Shown: positions 37,169-49,291 of the stretch, one piece after another
Layout: the number at the start of each line of letters is the position of its first letter
Numbering within the stretch: the first letter of the stretch is position 1
DNA from: Pithys albifrons albifrons
Taxonomy: Eukaryota > Chordata > Aves > Passeriformes > Thamnophilidae
Reading direction: 5' to 3'
Assembly: GCF_047495875.1 (NCBI RefSeq)
Contig: NC_092465.1
Span: 17,501 to 81,500 of the forward strand
Length of the DNA stretch: 64,000 nucleotides
Made by a program: the position numbers and the translations under genes
The notes under the pieces: generated by a model
Database searches by the model: none
The model's input: only the letters and a program-made list of their open reading frames with translations
What the model was told of the DNA's origin: nothing

Positions 37169-38474
37169 GAGGGGCGGAGCCTCGGGCGCCGTAGGTCCCT
37201 AAGGGGGGGTTGCCGAGGGGAGGCGCCTCGGGCGCCAGGGGTCCCTGAAGGGGGGGTTGCCGAGGGACGACATTTCGGGCACTGGTGCGCCCCAAGGGGG
37301 AGTTGCCGAGGGTCGACGCCTCGGGCGCCGGGGGTCCCCAAAAGGGGGTTGCCGAGGGGCGAAGACTCGGGCGCCGGGGGACCCCAAGGCGGGGCTGGCC
37401 GAGGGGCGGAGCCTCGGGAGCCGAGGGTCCCCAAGGCGGGCCTGGGCGAGGGGCGGAGCCTCGGGCGCCAAGGGTCCCCAAGGCGGGCCTGGGCGAGGGG
37501 CGGAGCCTCGGGCGCCAAGGGTCCCTAAGGCGGGCCTGGCCGAGGGGCGGAGCCTCGGGAGCTGAGGGTCCCCAAGGCGGGGCTGGCCGAGGGGCGGAGC
37601 CTCGGGCGCCTGGGGTCCCCAAGGCGGGGCTGGCCGAGGGGCGGAGCCTCGAATGCCGGGGGTCCCCAAGGCGGGGCTGGCCGAGGGGCGGAGCCTCGGG
37701 CGCCGAAGGTCCCCAGGGCAGGCCTGGCCGAGAGGCGGAGCCTCGGGCGCCGGGGTTCCCCAAGGCGGGGCTCGCCGAGGGGCGGCGCCTCGAGCGCCGA
37801 GGGTCCCCAAGACGGGGCTGGCCGAGGGGCGGAGCCTCGGGCGCCGAGGGTCCCCAAGGCGGGCCTGGGCGAGGGGCGGAGCCTCGGGCGCCGAGGGTCC
37901 CCAAGACGGGCCTGGGCGAGGGGCGGAGCCTCGGGCGCCAAGGGTCCCCAAGGCGGGCCTGGCCCAGGGGCGGAGCCTCGGGAGCCGAGGGTCCCCAAGG
38001 CGGGGCTGGCCGAGGGGCGGAGCCTCGGGCGCCTGGGGTCCCCAAGGCGGGGCTGGCCGAGGGGCGGAGCCTCGAATGCCGGGGGTCCCCAAGGCGGGGC
38101 TGGCCGAGGGGCGGAGCCTCGGGCGCCGAAGGTCCCCAGGGCAGGCCTGGCCGAGGGGCAGAGCCTCGGGCGCCGGGGGTCCCCAAGGCGGGGCTGGTCG
38201 ATGGGTGGCGCCCCGGGCGCCGGGGTTCCCCAAGGCGGGGCTGGCCGAGGGGCGGAGCCTCGAATGCCGGGGGTCCCCAAGGCGGGGCTGGCCGTTGGGC
38301 GGCGCCTCGGGCGCCTCGGGTTCTTAAGGCGGGGCTGGCCGAGGGGCGGAGCCTCGGGCGCCAAGGGTCCCCAAGGCGGGGCTGGCTTAGGAGCGGCGCC
38401 TCGGGCGCCGGTGGTCCATAAAGGGGGGTTGCCGAGGGGCGAGATTTTGGGCACCGGGGGTCCCCAAGAGGGGG

Positions 38475-38920
38475 TTGCCGAGGAGCGACGCCACAGGCCC
38501 CGGGGGGCCCAAAAGGGGGGGTTGCCGAGCGGCGACGCCTCCGGCGCTGGGGGTCCCTTAGGCGTTGTTGCCGTGGGGCGACGCCTCGGCGCCGGCGGTC
38601 CCAAAAGGGGGGGCTGGCCGAGTGTGGGCGCTTTGGGTGCCGAGCGTCCCCAAGGGGGGCTGGCCGAGGGGCGGCGCCATGGGCGTCGCGGATTCCCAAG
38701 GCGGGGCTAGCCGAGGGGCGGCGCCTCGGGCGCCGGGGGGGTCCCCAAGGAGGGGTTTTCGCTGGGCAACACCTCGGGCGCCGGGGATCCCAAAGAGGGG
38801 GTCCGAGGGGCGACACCTCGGGCGCCGGGGGTCCCCAAGGGGGGTTGCCGAGGGCCGAGCCCTCAGGCCCTGGTTTTCCCCAAGGGGGAGTTTGCCGATG
38901 GGCGAGACCTCGGTCGTCGG
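38475..38920. repeat. R module, copy 5 (full)
   Basis: Landmark at 38622. It has CGTCCCCAAGGGGGGC where most have CGTCCCCAAAAGGGGGC, and an extra G in GCCGGGGGGGTCC. Confidence 0.85.
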
Positions 38921-39445
38921 GGGTCCCCAAGGCGGGGCTGGCCGATGGGCGGCGCCTCGGGCGCCTCGGGTCGCCATGGGAGGGGATGGCCGAGGGGCGG
39001 CGCCTCGGGCGCCGGAAGTCCCCAAGGCGGGGCTGGCCGAAGGGCGGAGCCTCGGGCGCCGAGGGTCCCCAAGGCGGGGCTGGCCTAGGGGCGGAGCCTC
39101 CGGCGCCGAGGGTCCCCAAGGCGGGGCTGGCCGAGGGGCGGAGCCTCGGGCGCCAGGGGTCCCCAAGGCGGGCCTGGCCGAGGGGCGGAGCCTCGTGCGC
39201 CGAGGTTCCCGAAAGCGGGACTGGCCGAGGGGCGGAGCCTCGGGCGCCGGGGGTCCCCAAGGCGGGGCTGGCCGAGGGGCGGAGCCTCGGGCGCCGAGGG
39301 TCCACAAGGCGGGCCTGGCCGAGGGGCGGAGCTTCGGGCGCCATGGGTCCCCAAGTCGAAGCTGGCCGAGAGGCGGCGCCTCGGGCGCCGGCGGTACCCA
39401 AGAGGGGGTTGCCGAGGGGCGAACTCTTGGGCGCCGAGGGTTCCC

Positions 39446-39518
39446 GAAGGTTGGTTGCTGTGGGGCGACGACTCGGGCGTCAAAGGTCCCCAATGTGGGC
39501 CAGCCATGGGGCAAAGCC
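39446..39518. repeat. Q module 10 (subclass a)
   Basis: GTGGGCC form with GGTTGCTGTGGGG for GGTTGCCGTGGGG, a CpG loss of the kind deamination produces. Confidence 0.85.
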
Positions 39519-40430
39519 TCGGGCGCCGGGGGTCCCCAAGGGGGGGGTTCCGAGGGGCGGAGCCTCGGGCGCCGTAGGTCCCTAAGGGGGGGTTGCCGAG
39601 GGGAGGCGCCTCGGGCGCCAGGGGTCCCCGAAGGGGGGGTTGCCGAGGGACGACATTTCGGGCAGCGGGTTCCCCAAGAAGGATTCCCGAGGGACGACAT
39701 TTTGGGCACTGGTGCACCCCAAGGGGGAGTTGCCGAGGGTCGACGCCTCGGGCGCCGGGGGTCCCCAAAAGGGGGTTGCCGAGGGGCGAAGACTCGGGCG
39801 CCGGGGGACCCCAAGACGGGGCTGGCCGAGGGGCGGAGCCTCGGGCGCCGAGGGTCCCCAAGGCGGGCCTGGGCGAGGGGCGGAGCCTCGGGCGCCAAGG
39901 GTCCCCAAGGCGGGCCTGGCCGAGGGGCGGAGCCTCGGGAGCTGAGGGTCCCCAAGGCGGGGCTGGCCGAGGGGCGGAGCCTCGGGCGCCTGGGGTCCCC
40001 AAGGCGGGGCTGGCCGAGGGGCGGAGCCTCGAATGCCGGGGGTCCCCAAGGCGGGGCTGGCCGAGGGGCGGAGCCTCGGGCGCCGAAGGTCCCCAGGGCA
40101 GGCCTGGCCGAGGGGCAGAGCCTCGGGCGCCGGGGGTCCCCAAGGCGGGGCTGGTCGATGGGTGGCGCCCCGGGCGCCGGGGTTCCCCAAGGCGGGGCTG
40201 GCCGAGGGGCGGAGCCTCGAATGCCGGGGGTCCCCAAGGCGGGGCTGGCCGTTGGGCGGCGCCTCGGGCGTCGGGAGTCCCCAAGACGGGGCTGCCGAGG
40301 GGCGGCGCCTCGGGCGCCTTGGGTCCCCAAGGCGGGGCTGGCCGAGGGGCGGAGCCTCGGGCGCCGGTGGTCTCCAAAGGGGGGTTGCCGAGGGGCGAGA
40401 TTTTGGGCACCGGGGGTCCCCAAGAGGGGG

Positions 40431-40876
40431 TTGCCGAGGAGCGACGCCACAGGCCCCGGGGGGCCCAAAAGGGGGGGTTGCCGAGCGGCGACGCCTCCGG
40501 CGCTGGGGGTCCCTGAGGCGTTGTTGCCGTGGGGCGACGCCTCGGCGCTGGCGGTCCCAAAAGGGGGGGCTGGCCGAGTGTGGGCGCTTTGGGTGCCGAG
40601 CGTCCCCAAAAGGGGGCTGGCCGAGGGGCGGCGCCATGGGCGTCGCGGATTCCCAAGGCGGGGCTAGCCGAGGGGCGGCGCCTCGGGCGCCGGGGGGTCC
40701 CCAAGGAGGGGTTTTCGCTGGGCAACACCTCGAGCGCCGGGGATCCCAAAGAGGGGGTCCGAGGGGCGACACCTCGGGCGCCGAAAGTCCCCAAGGGGGG
40801 TTGCCGAGGGCCGAGCCCTCAGGCCCTGGTTTTCCCCAAGGGGGAGTTTGCCGATGGGCGAGACCTCGGTCGTCGG
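40431..40876. repeat. R module, copy 6 (full)
   Basis: Landmark at 40578. Private variants include CTCGGCGCTGGCGG and GCCGAAAGTCCCC. Confidence 0.85.
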
Positions 40877-41212
40877 GGGTCCCCAAGGCGGGGCTGGCCG
40901 ATGGGCGGCGCCTCGGGCGCCTCGGGTCGCCATGGGCGGGGATGGCCGAGGGGCGGCGCATCGGGCGCCGGAAGTCCCCAAGGCGGGGCTGGCTGAAGGG
41001 CGGAACCTCAGGCGCCGAGGGTCCCCAAGGCGAGCCTGGCCGAGGGGCGGAGCCTCGGGCGCCGAGGGTCCCCAAGGCGGGCCTGGCCGAGGGGCGGCGC
41101 CTCGGGCGCCGGGGGTCCCCAAGGAGGGGTTTCCACTGGGCAACACCTCGGGCGCCGGGGATCCCAAAGAGGGGGTCCGAGGGGCGACACCTCGGGCGAA
41201 GGGGGCCCCAAA

Positions 41213-41818
41213 GGGGGGTTCCCGACGGACGACATTTTGGGCACCGGGGGTCCCCAAGGGGGGTTCCCGAAGGCCGACATTTTGGGCGCCGGGGGTCCCC
41301 AAGGGGGGTTCCCGACGGACGACATTTTGGGCATTGGGGGTCCCCAAGGGGGGTTCCCGAGGGACGACATTTTGGGCACCGGGGGTCCCCAAGGGGGGTT
41401 CCCGACGGACGACATTTTGGGCACCGGGGGTCCCCAAGGGGGGTTCCCGACGGACGACATTTTGGGCGCCGGGGGTCCCCAAGGGGGGTTCCCGAGGGCC
41501 GACATTTTGGGCGCCGGGGGTCCCCAAGGGGGGTTCCCGAGGGCCGACATTTTGGGCGCCGGGGGTCCCCAAGGGGGGTTCCCGAGGGTCGACATTTTGG
41601 GCACCGGGGGTCCCCAAGGGGGGTACCCGAGGGCCGACATTTTGGGCGCCGGGGGTCCCCAAGGGGGGTTCCCGAGGGTCGACATTTTGGGCACCGGGGG
41701 TCCCCAAGTCGGGCTCCCGAGGGCCGACATTTTGAGCACCGGGGGTCCCTAAGGGACGTTCCCAAGGGACGACGCTTTGGGCACCCGGGTCCCCAAAGGG
41801 GGGTTCCCGAGGGCCCAC
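41213..41818. repeat. D array 4, 11 regular copies, tail shortened
   Basis: Anchors fall from 41234 to 41684. The three degenerate units that include GGATTCCGGAAGGACGAAA are missing, so the array passes straight to CCCCAAGTCGGGCTCCC. The loss is about 135 bp, a whole number of units. Confidence 0.95.
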
Positions 41819-42120
41819 ATTTTTGGCACCGGGGCTCCCCAATAGGTGGTTTCGGGAGGGCGACATTTCGGGCACGCAGGTGGGGTCCCTGGGTGGGGCT
41901 CCCGAGGGGCGACATTTCGGGCACCGGGCGCCGGGAGGTCCCCGGCGGGGGCTCCCGGGGGGCCTGCATTTCAGGCAACGGGGGCGGGGGTTCCCGGCGG
42001 GCGCTCCCAGAGGGCGGCATCTTGGGCACCGTGAGGTGGGGTCCCCGGTGGGAACTCCGGGGGGCGACATGTCAGGCATCGGGGTGAGGGAGTCCCTGGG
42101 GTCCCCAAGGCGGAATTGCC
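41819..42120. repeat. M block 4
   Basis: Starts 5880 bp after M3. It shares CCCCGGCGGGGGC and TCCGGGGGGCGACATG with M5, so the two are sister copies. Private changes are CCCTGGGTGGGGC and CAGGCATCGGGG. Confidence 0.9.
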
Positions 42121-42527
42121 GAGGGGCGACGCCACGGGCGCCGGGACTCCCCAGGGCGGGGCTGGCCGAGGGGCGGCGCCTCGGGCGCCTCGGGTCCCCA
42201 AGGTGGGCCTGGCCGAGGGGCGGAGCCTCGGGCGCCAAGGGTCCCCAAGGCGGGCCTGGCCGAGGGGCGGAGCCTCGGGCGCCGGGGGTCCCTAAGGCGG
42301 CCCTGGCCGAGGGGCGGCACCTCGGGCGCCTGGGGTCCCCGAAGCGGGGATGGCCGATGGGCGGCGCCTCGGGCGCCGTGGGTCCACAAGGCGGGCCTGG
42401 CCGAGGGGCGGAGCCTCGGGCACCATGGGTCCCCAAGTCGAAGCTGGCCGAGAGGCAGCGCCTCGGGCGCTGGCGGTACCCAAGGGGGGGTTGCCAAGGG
42501 GCGAGCTCTTGGGCGCCGAGGGTCCCC

Positions 42528-42600
42528 GAAGGTTGGTTGCCGTGGGGCGACGACTCGGGCGTCAAAGGTCCCCAACGTGCGCCAGCCATGGGGCAAAGCC
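42528..42600. repeat. Q module 11 (subclass b)
   Basis: Has CCAACGTGCGCC and starts 709 bp after M4. Confidence 0.85.
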
Positions 42601-43501
42601 TCGGGCGCCGGGGGTCCCCAAGGGGGGGTTCCGAGGGGCGGAGCCACGGGCGCCGTAGGTCCCTAAGGGGGGGTTGCCGAGGGGAGGCGCCTCGGGCGCC
42701 AGGGGTCCCCGAAGGGGGGGTTGCCGAGGGACGACATTTCGGGCAGCGGGTTCCTCAAGAAGGATTCCCGAGGGACGACATTTTGGGCACTGGTGCACCC
42801 CAAAGGGGAGTTGACGAGGGTCGACGCCTCGGGCGCCGGGGGTCCCCAAAAGGGGGTTGCCGAGGGGCGAAGACTCGGGCGCCGGGGGACCCCAAGGCGG
42901 GGCTGGCCGAGGGGCGGCGCCTCGAGCGCCGAGGGTCCCCAAGACGGGGCTGGCCGAGGGGCGGAGCCTCGGGCGCCGAGGGTCCCCAAGGCGGGGCTGG
43001 GGCGAGGGGCGGAGCCTCAGGCGCCAAGGGTCCCCAAGGCGGGCCTGGCCGAGGGGCGGAGCCTCGGGAGCTGAGGGTCCCCAAGGCGGGGCTGGCCGAG
43101 GGGCGGAGCCTCGGGCGCCTGGGGTCCCCAAGGCGGGGCTGGCCGAGGGGCGGAGCCTCGGGCGCCGAAGTTCCCCAGCGCAGGCCTGGCCGAGGGGCGG
43201 AGCCTCGGGCGCCGGGGGTCCCCAAGGCGGGGCTGGCCGAGGGGTGGCGCCCCGGGCGCCGGGGTTCCCCAAGGCGGGGCTGGCCGAGGGGCGGAGCCTC
43301 GAATGCCGGGGGTCCCCAAGGCGGGGCTGGCCGTTGGGCGGCGCCTCGGGCGTCGGGAGTCCCCAAGACGGGGCTGCCGAGGGGCGGCGCCTCGGGCGCC
43401 TCGGGTCCCCAAGGCGGGCCTGGGCAAGGGGCGGAGCCTCGGGCGCCAAGGGTCCCCCAAGGCGGGCCTGGCCGAGGGGCGGAGCCTCGGGCGCCGAAGG
43501 T

Positions 43502-44389
43502 CCCCAAGGCGGGGCTGGCCGAGGGGCGGAGCCTCGGGCGCCAGGGGTCCCCAAGGCGGGCCTGGCCGAGGGGCGGAGCCTCGGGCGCCGAGGTTCCCGA
43601 AAGCGGGGCTGGCCGAGGGGCGGAGCCTCGGGCGCCGGGGGTCCCCAAGGCGGGGCTGGCCGAAGGGCGGAGCCTCGGGCGCCGAGGGTCCCCAAGGCGG
43701 GGCTGGCCTAGGGGCGGAGCCTCCGGCGCCGAGGGTCCCCAAGGCGGGGCTGGCCGAGGGGCGGAGCCTCGGGCGCCGAAGTTCCCCAGCGCAGGCCTGG
43801 CCGAGGGGCGGAGCCTCGGGCGCCGGGAGTCCCCAAGGCGGGGCTGCCGATGGGTGGCGCCCCGGGCGCCGGGGTTCCCCAAGGCGGGGCTGGCCGAGGG
43901 GCGGAGCCTCGAATGCCGGGGGTCCCCAAGGCGGGGCTGGCCGTTGGGCGGCGCCTCGGGCGTCGGGAGTCCCCAAGACGGGGCTGCCGAGGGGCGGCGC
44001 CTCGGGCGCCTCGGGTCCCCAAGGCGGGGCTGGCCGAGGGGCGGAGCCTCGGGCGCCAAGGGTCCCCAAGGCGGGGCTGGCTTAGGAGCGGAGCCTCGGG
44101 CGCCGGTGGTCCCCAAAGGGGGGTTGCCGAGGGGCGAGATTTTGGGCACCGGGGATCCCCAAGAGGGGGTTGCCGAGGAGCGACGCCACAGGCCCCGGGG
44201 GGCCCAAAAGGGGGGGTTGCCGAGCGGCGACGCCTCCGGCGCTGGGGGTCCCTGAGGCGCTGTTGCCGTGGGGCGACGCCTCGGCGCCGGCGGTCCCAAA
44301 AGAGGGGGCTGGCCGAGTGTGGGCGCTTTGGGTGCCGAGCGTCCCCAAAAGGGGGCTGGCCGAGGGGCGGCGCCATGGGCGTCGCGGAT
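43502..44389. repeat. ~889-bp tandem duplication, copy 1
   Basis: Contains nineteen or so units and most of R copy 7. It is 888 bases long, one shorter than copy 2, owing to GGGGCTGCCGATGG for GGGGCTGGCCGATGG near 43846. Confidence 0.9.
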
Positions 44390-44400
44390 TCCCAAGGCGG
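44170..44400. repeat. R module, copy 7, 3' half missing
   Basis: The 5' half is intact, with the landmark at 44317. It passes into ordinary 47-bp units after GATTCCCAAGGCGGGGCTGG. It lies at the edge of the ~889-bp tandem duplication, so the truncation is a duplication breakpoint. Confidence 0.85.
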
Positions 44401-45278
44401 GGCTGGCCGAGGGGCGGAGCCTCGGGCGCCAGGGGTCCCCAAGGCGGGCCTGGCCGAGGGGCGGAGCCTCGGGCGCCGAGGTTCCCGAAAGCGGGGCTGG
44501 CCGAGGGGCGGAGCCTCGGGCGCCGGGGGTCCCCAAGGCGGGGCTGGCCGAAGGGCGGAGCCTCGGGCGCCGAGGGTCCCCAAGGCGGGGCTGGCCTAGG
44601 GGCGGAGCCTCCGGCGCCGAGGGTCCCCAAGGCGGGGCTGGCCGAGGGGCGGAGCCTCGGGCGCCGAAGTTCCCCAGCGCAGGCCTGGCCGAGGGGCGGA
44701 GCCTCGAATGCCGGGGGTCCCCAAGGCGGGGCTGGCCGATGGGTGGCGCCCCGGGCGCCGGGGTTCCCCAAGGCGGGGCTGGCCGAGGGGCGGAGCCTCG
44801 AATGCCGGGGGTCCCCAAGGCGGGGCTGGCCGTTGGGCGGCGCCTCGGGCGTCGGGAGTCACCAAGACGGGGCTGCCGAGGGGCGGCGCCTCGGGCGCCT
44901 CGGGTCCCCAAGGCGGGGCTGGCCGAGGGGCGGAGCCTCGGGCGCCAAGGGTCCCCAAGGCGGGGCTGGCTTAGGAGCGGAGCCTCGGGCGCCGGTGGTC
45001 CCCAAAGGGGGGTTGCCGAGGGGCGAGATTTTGGGCACCGGGGGTCCCCAAGAGGGGGTTGCCGAGGAGCGACGCCACAGGCCCCGGGGGGCCCAAAAGG
45101 GGGGGTTGCCGAGCGGCGACGCCTCCGGCGCTGGGGGTCCCTGAGGCGCTGTTGCCGTGGGGCGACGCCTCGGCGCCGGCGGTCCCAAAAGGGGGGGCTG
45201 GCCGAGTGTGGGCGCTTTGGGTGCCGAGCGTCCCCAAAAGGGGGCTGGCCGAGGGGCGGCGCCATGGGCGTCGCGGAT
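44390..45278. repeat. ~889-bp tandem duplication, copy 2
   Basis: Matches copy 1 with a handful of changes, for example GAGTCACCAAGACG near 44868. Homology ends in the middle of R copy 8. Confidence 0.9.
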
Positions 45279-45500
45279 TCCCAAGGCGGGGCTAGCCGAG
45301 GGGCGGCGCCTCGGGCGCCGGGGTCCCCAAGGAGGGGTTTTCGCTGGGCAACACCTCGGGAGCCGGGGATCCCAAAGAGGGGGTCCGAGGGGCGACACCT
45401 CGGGCGCCGGGGGTCCCCAAGGGGGGTTGCCGAGGGCCGAGCCCTCAGGCCCTGGTTTTCCCCAAGGGGGAGTTTGCCGATGGGCGAGACCTCGGTCGTC
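45059..45500. repeat. R module, copy 8 (full)
   Basis: Landmark at 45206, exactly 889 bp after copy 7. It has CTCGGGAGCCGGGG and a shortened GCCGGGGTCCCC. Confidence 0.85.
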
Positions 45501-46027
45501 GGGGGTCCCCAAGGCGGGGCTGGCCGATGGGCGGCGCCTCGGGCACCTCGGGTCGCCATGGGCGGGGATGGCCGAGGGGCGGCGCCTCGGGCGCCGGAAG
45601 TCCCCAAGGCGGGGCTGGCCGAAGGGCGGAGCCTCGGGCGCCGAGGGTCCCCAAGGCGGGGCTGGCCTAGGGGCGGAGCCTCCGGCGCCGAGGGTCCCCA
45701 AGGCGGGGCTGGCCGAGGGGCGGAGCCTCGGGCGCCAGGGGTCCCCAAGGCGGGCCTGGCCGAGGGGCGGAGCCTCGGGCGCCGAGGTTCCCGAAAGCGG
45801 GGCTGGCCGAGGGGCGGAGCCCCGGGCGCCGGGGTTCCCCAAGGCGGGGCTGGCCGAGGGGCGGAGCCTCGGGCGCCGAGGGTCCACAAGGCGGGCCTGG
45901 CCGAGGGGCGGAGCTTCGGGCGCCATGGGTCCCCAAGTCGAAGCTGGCCGAGAGGCGGCGCCTCGGGCGCCGGCGGTACCCAAGAGGGGGTTGCCGAGGG
46001 GCGAACTCTTGGGCGCCGAGGGTCCCC

Positions 46028-46100
46028 GAAGGTTGGTTGCCGTGGGGCGACGACTCGGGCGTCAAAGGTCCCCAATGTGGGCCAGCCATGGGAGAAAGCC
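46028..46100. repeat. Q module 12 (subclass a)
   Basis: GTGGGCC form with CCATGGGAGAAAGCC, a change shared only with Q14. Confidence 0.85.
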
Positions 46101-46475
46101 TCGGGCGCCGGGGGTCCCCAAGGGGGGGTTCCGAGGGGCGGAGCCTCGGGCGCCGTAGGTCCCTAAGGGGGGGTTGCCGAGGGGAGGCGCCTCGGGCGCC
46201 TCGGGTCCCCGAAGGGGGGGTTGCCGAGGGACGACATTTCGGGCAGCGGGTTCCCCAAGAAGGATTCCCGAGGGACGACATTTTGGGCACTGGTGCACCC
46301 CAAGGGGGAGTTGCCGAGGGTCGACGCCTCGGGCGCCGGGGGTCCCCAAAAGGGGGTTGCCGAGGGGCGAAGACTCGGGCGCCGGGGGACCCCAAGGCGG
46401 GGCTGGCCGAGGGGCGGCGCCTGGAGCGCCGAGGGTCCCCAAGACGGGGCTGGCCGAGGGGCGGAGCCTCGGGCG

Positions 46476-46660
46476 CCGGGGGGTCCCCAAGGAGGGGTTT
46501 TCGCTGGGAAACACCTCGGGAGCCGGGGATCCCAAAGAGGGGGTCCGAGGGGCGACACCTCGGGCGCCGGGGGTCCCCAAGGGGGGTTGCCGAGGGCCGA
46601 GCCCTCAGGCCCTGGTTTTCCCCAATGGGGAGTTTGCCGATGGGCGAGACCTCGGTCGTC
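46476..46660. repeat. R module fragment, 5' half missing
   Basis: Only the 3' half is present, from GGTCCCCAAGGAGGGG to GAGACCTCGGTCGTCGGGG. It shares CTCGGGAGCCGGGG with copy 8, so it probably derives from that lineage. Confidence 0.8.
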
Positions 46661-46951
46661 GGGGGTCCCCAAGGCGGGGCTGGCCGATGGGCAGCGCCTC
46701 GGGCGCCGGAAGTCCCCAAGGCGGGGCTGGCTGAAGGGCGGAGCCTCGGGCGCCGAGGGTCCCCAAGGCGAGCCTGGCCGAGGGGCGGAGCCTCGGGCGC
46801 CGAGGGTCCCCAAGGCGGGCCTGGCCGAGGGGCGGCGCCTCGGGCGCCGGGGGTCCCCAAGGAGGGGTTTCCGCTGGGCAACACCTCGGGCGCCGGGGAT
46901 CCCAAAGAGGGGGTCCGAGGGGCGACACCTCGGGCGAAAGGGGGCCCCAAA

Positions 46952-47691
46952 GGGGGGTTCCCGACGGACGACATTTTGGGCACCGGGGGTCCCCAAGGGG
47001 GGTTCCCGAGGGACGACATTTTGGGCGCCGGGGGTCCCCAAGGGGGGTTCCCGAGGGCCGACATTTTGGGCATTGGGGGTCCCCAAGGGGGGTTCCCGAG
47101 GGACGACATTTTGGGCACCGGGGGTCCCCAAGGGGGGTTCCCGACGGACGACATTTTGGGCACCGGGGGTCCCCAAGGGGGGTTCCCGAGGGCCGACATT
47201 TTGGGCACCGGGGGTCCCCAAGGGGGGTTCCCGAGGGCCGACATTTTGGGCGCCGGGGGTCCCCAAGGGGGGTTCCCGAGGGCCGACATTTTGGGCGCCG
47301 GGGGTCCCCAAGGGGGGTTCCCGAGGGTCGACATTTTGGGCACCGGGGGTCCCCAAGGGGGGTTCCCGAGGGCCGACATTTTGGGCGCCGGGGGTCCCCA
47401 AGGGGGGTTCCCGAGGGTCGACATTTTGGGCACCGGGGGTCCCCAAGGGGGATTCCGGAAGGACGAAATTTTGGGCACCGGGGTTCTCCAAGGGGGGTTC
47501 CCGAGGGGCAACATTTTTGGCACTGGGGTCCTCAAGGGAGGTTTCCGAGAGACGAACTTTTGGGCACCGGGGGTCCCCAAGTCGGGCTCCCGAGGGCCGA
47601 CATTTTGAGCACCGGGGGTCCCTAAGGGACGTTCCCAAGGGACGACGCTTTGGGCACCCGGGTCCCCAAAGGGGGGTTCCCGAGGGCCCAC
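46952..47691. repeat. D array 5, 11 regular copies
   Basis: Anchors fall from 46973 to 47423. The unit order resembles array 2 most closely. The full degenerate tail is present. Confidence 0.95.
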
Positions 47692-47993
47692 ATTTTTGGC
47701 ACCGGGGCTCCCCAATATGTGGTTTCGGGAGGGCGACATTTCGGGCACGCAGGTGGGGTCCCCGGGTGGGGCTCCCGAGGGGCGACATTTCGGGCACCGG
47801 GCGCCGGGAGGTCCCCGGCGGGGGCTCCCGGGGGGCCTGCATTTCAGGCAACGGGGGCGGGGGTTCCCGGCGGGCGCTCCCAGAGGGCGGCATCTTGGGC
47901 ACCGTGAGGTGGGGTCCCCGGTGGGAACTCCGGGGGGCGACATGTCAGGCACCGGGGTGAGGGAGTCCCTGGGGTCCCCAAGGCGGAATTGCC
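47692..47993. repeat. M block 5
   Basis: Starts 5873 bp after M4, nearly the same step as M3 to M4. It has CCAATATGTGG where the others have CCAATAGGTGG. Confidence 0.9.
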
Positions 47994-48400
47994 GAGGGGC
48001 GACGCCACGGGCGCCGGGACTCCCCAGGGCGGGGCTGGCCGAGGGGCGGCACCTCGGGCGCCGAGGGTCCCCAAGGTGGGCCTGGCCGAGGGGCGGAGCC
48101 TCGGGCGCCAAGGGTCCCCAAGGCGGGCCTGGCCGAGGGGCGGAGCCTCGGGCGCCGGGGGTCCCTAAGGCGGCCCTGGCCGAGGGGCGGCGCCTCGGGC
48201 ACCTGGGGTCCCCGAAGCGGGGATGGCCGATGGGCGGCGCCTCGGGCGCCGTGGGTCCACAAGGCGGGCCTGGCCGAGGGGCGGAGGCTCGGGCGCCATG
48301 GGTCCCCAAGTCGAAGCTGGCCGAGAGGCGGTGCCTCGGGCGCCGGCGGTACCCAAGGGGGGGTTGCCGAGGGGCGAGCTCTTGGGCGCCGAGGGTCCCC

Positions 48401-48473
48401 GAAGGTTGGTTGCCGTGGGGCGACGACTCGGGCGTCAAAGGTCCCCAATGTGCGCTAGCCATGGGGCAAAGCC
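48401..48473. repeat. Q module 13 (subclass b)
   Basis: Has GTGCGCTAGCC and starts 709 bp after M5. Confidence 0.85.
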
Positions 48474-49291
48474 GCGGGCGCCGGGGGTCCCCAAGGGAGG
48501 GGTTCCGAGGGGCGGAGCCTCGGGCGCCGTAGGTCCCTAAGGGGGGGTTGCCGAGGGGAGGCGCCTCGGGCGCCAGGGGTCCCTGAAGGGGGGGTTGCCG
48601 AGGGACGACATTTCGGGCAGCGGGTTCCTCAAGAAGGATTCCCGAGGGACGACATTTTGGGCACTGGTGCACCCCAAAGGGGAGTTGACGAGGGTCGACG
48701 CCTCGGGCGCCGGGGGTCCCCAAAAGGGGGTTGCCGAGGGGCGAAGACTCGGGCGCCGGGGGACCCCAAGGCGGGGCTGGCCGAGGGGCGGCGCCTCGAG
48801 CGCCGAGGGTCCCCAAGACGGGGCTGGCCGAGGGGCGGAGCCTCGGGCGCCGAGGGTCCCCAAGGCGGGCCTGGGCGAGGGGCGGAGCCTCGGGCGCCAA
48901 GGGTCCCCAAGGCGGGCCTGGCCGAGGGGCGGAGCCTCGGGAGCTGAGGGTCCCCAAGGCGGGGCTGGCCGAGGGGCGGAGCCTCGGGCGCCTGGGGTCC
49001 CCAAGGCGGGGCTGGCCGAGGGGCGGAGCCTCGAATGCCGGGGGTCCCCAAGGCGGGGCTGGCCGTTGGGCGGCGCCTCGGGCGTCGGGAGTCCCCAAGA
49101 CGGGGCTGCCGCGGGGCGGCGCCTCGGGCGCCTCGGGTCCCCAAGGCGGGGCTGGCCGAGGGGCGGAGCCTCGGGCGCCAAGAGTCCCCAAGGCGGGGCT
49201 GGCTTAGGGGCGGCGCCTCGGGCGCCGGTGGTCCCCAAAGGGGGGTTGCCGAGGGGCGAGATTTTGGGCACCGGGGGTCCCCAAGAGGGGG

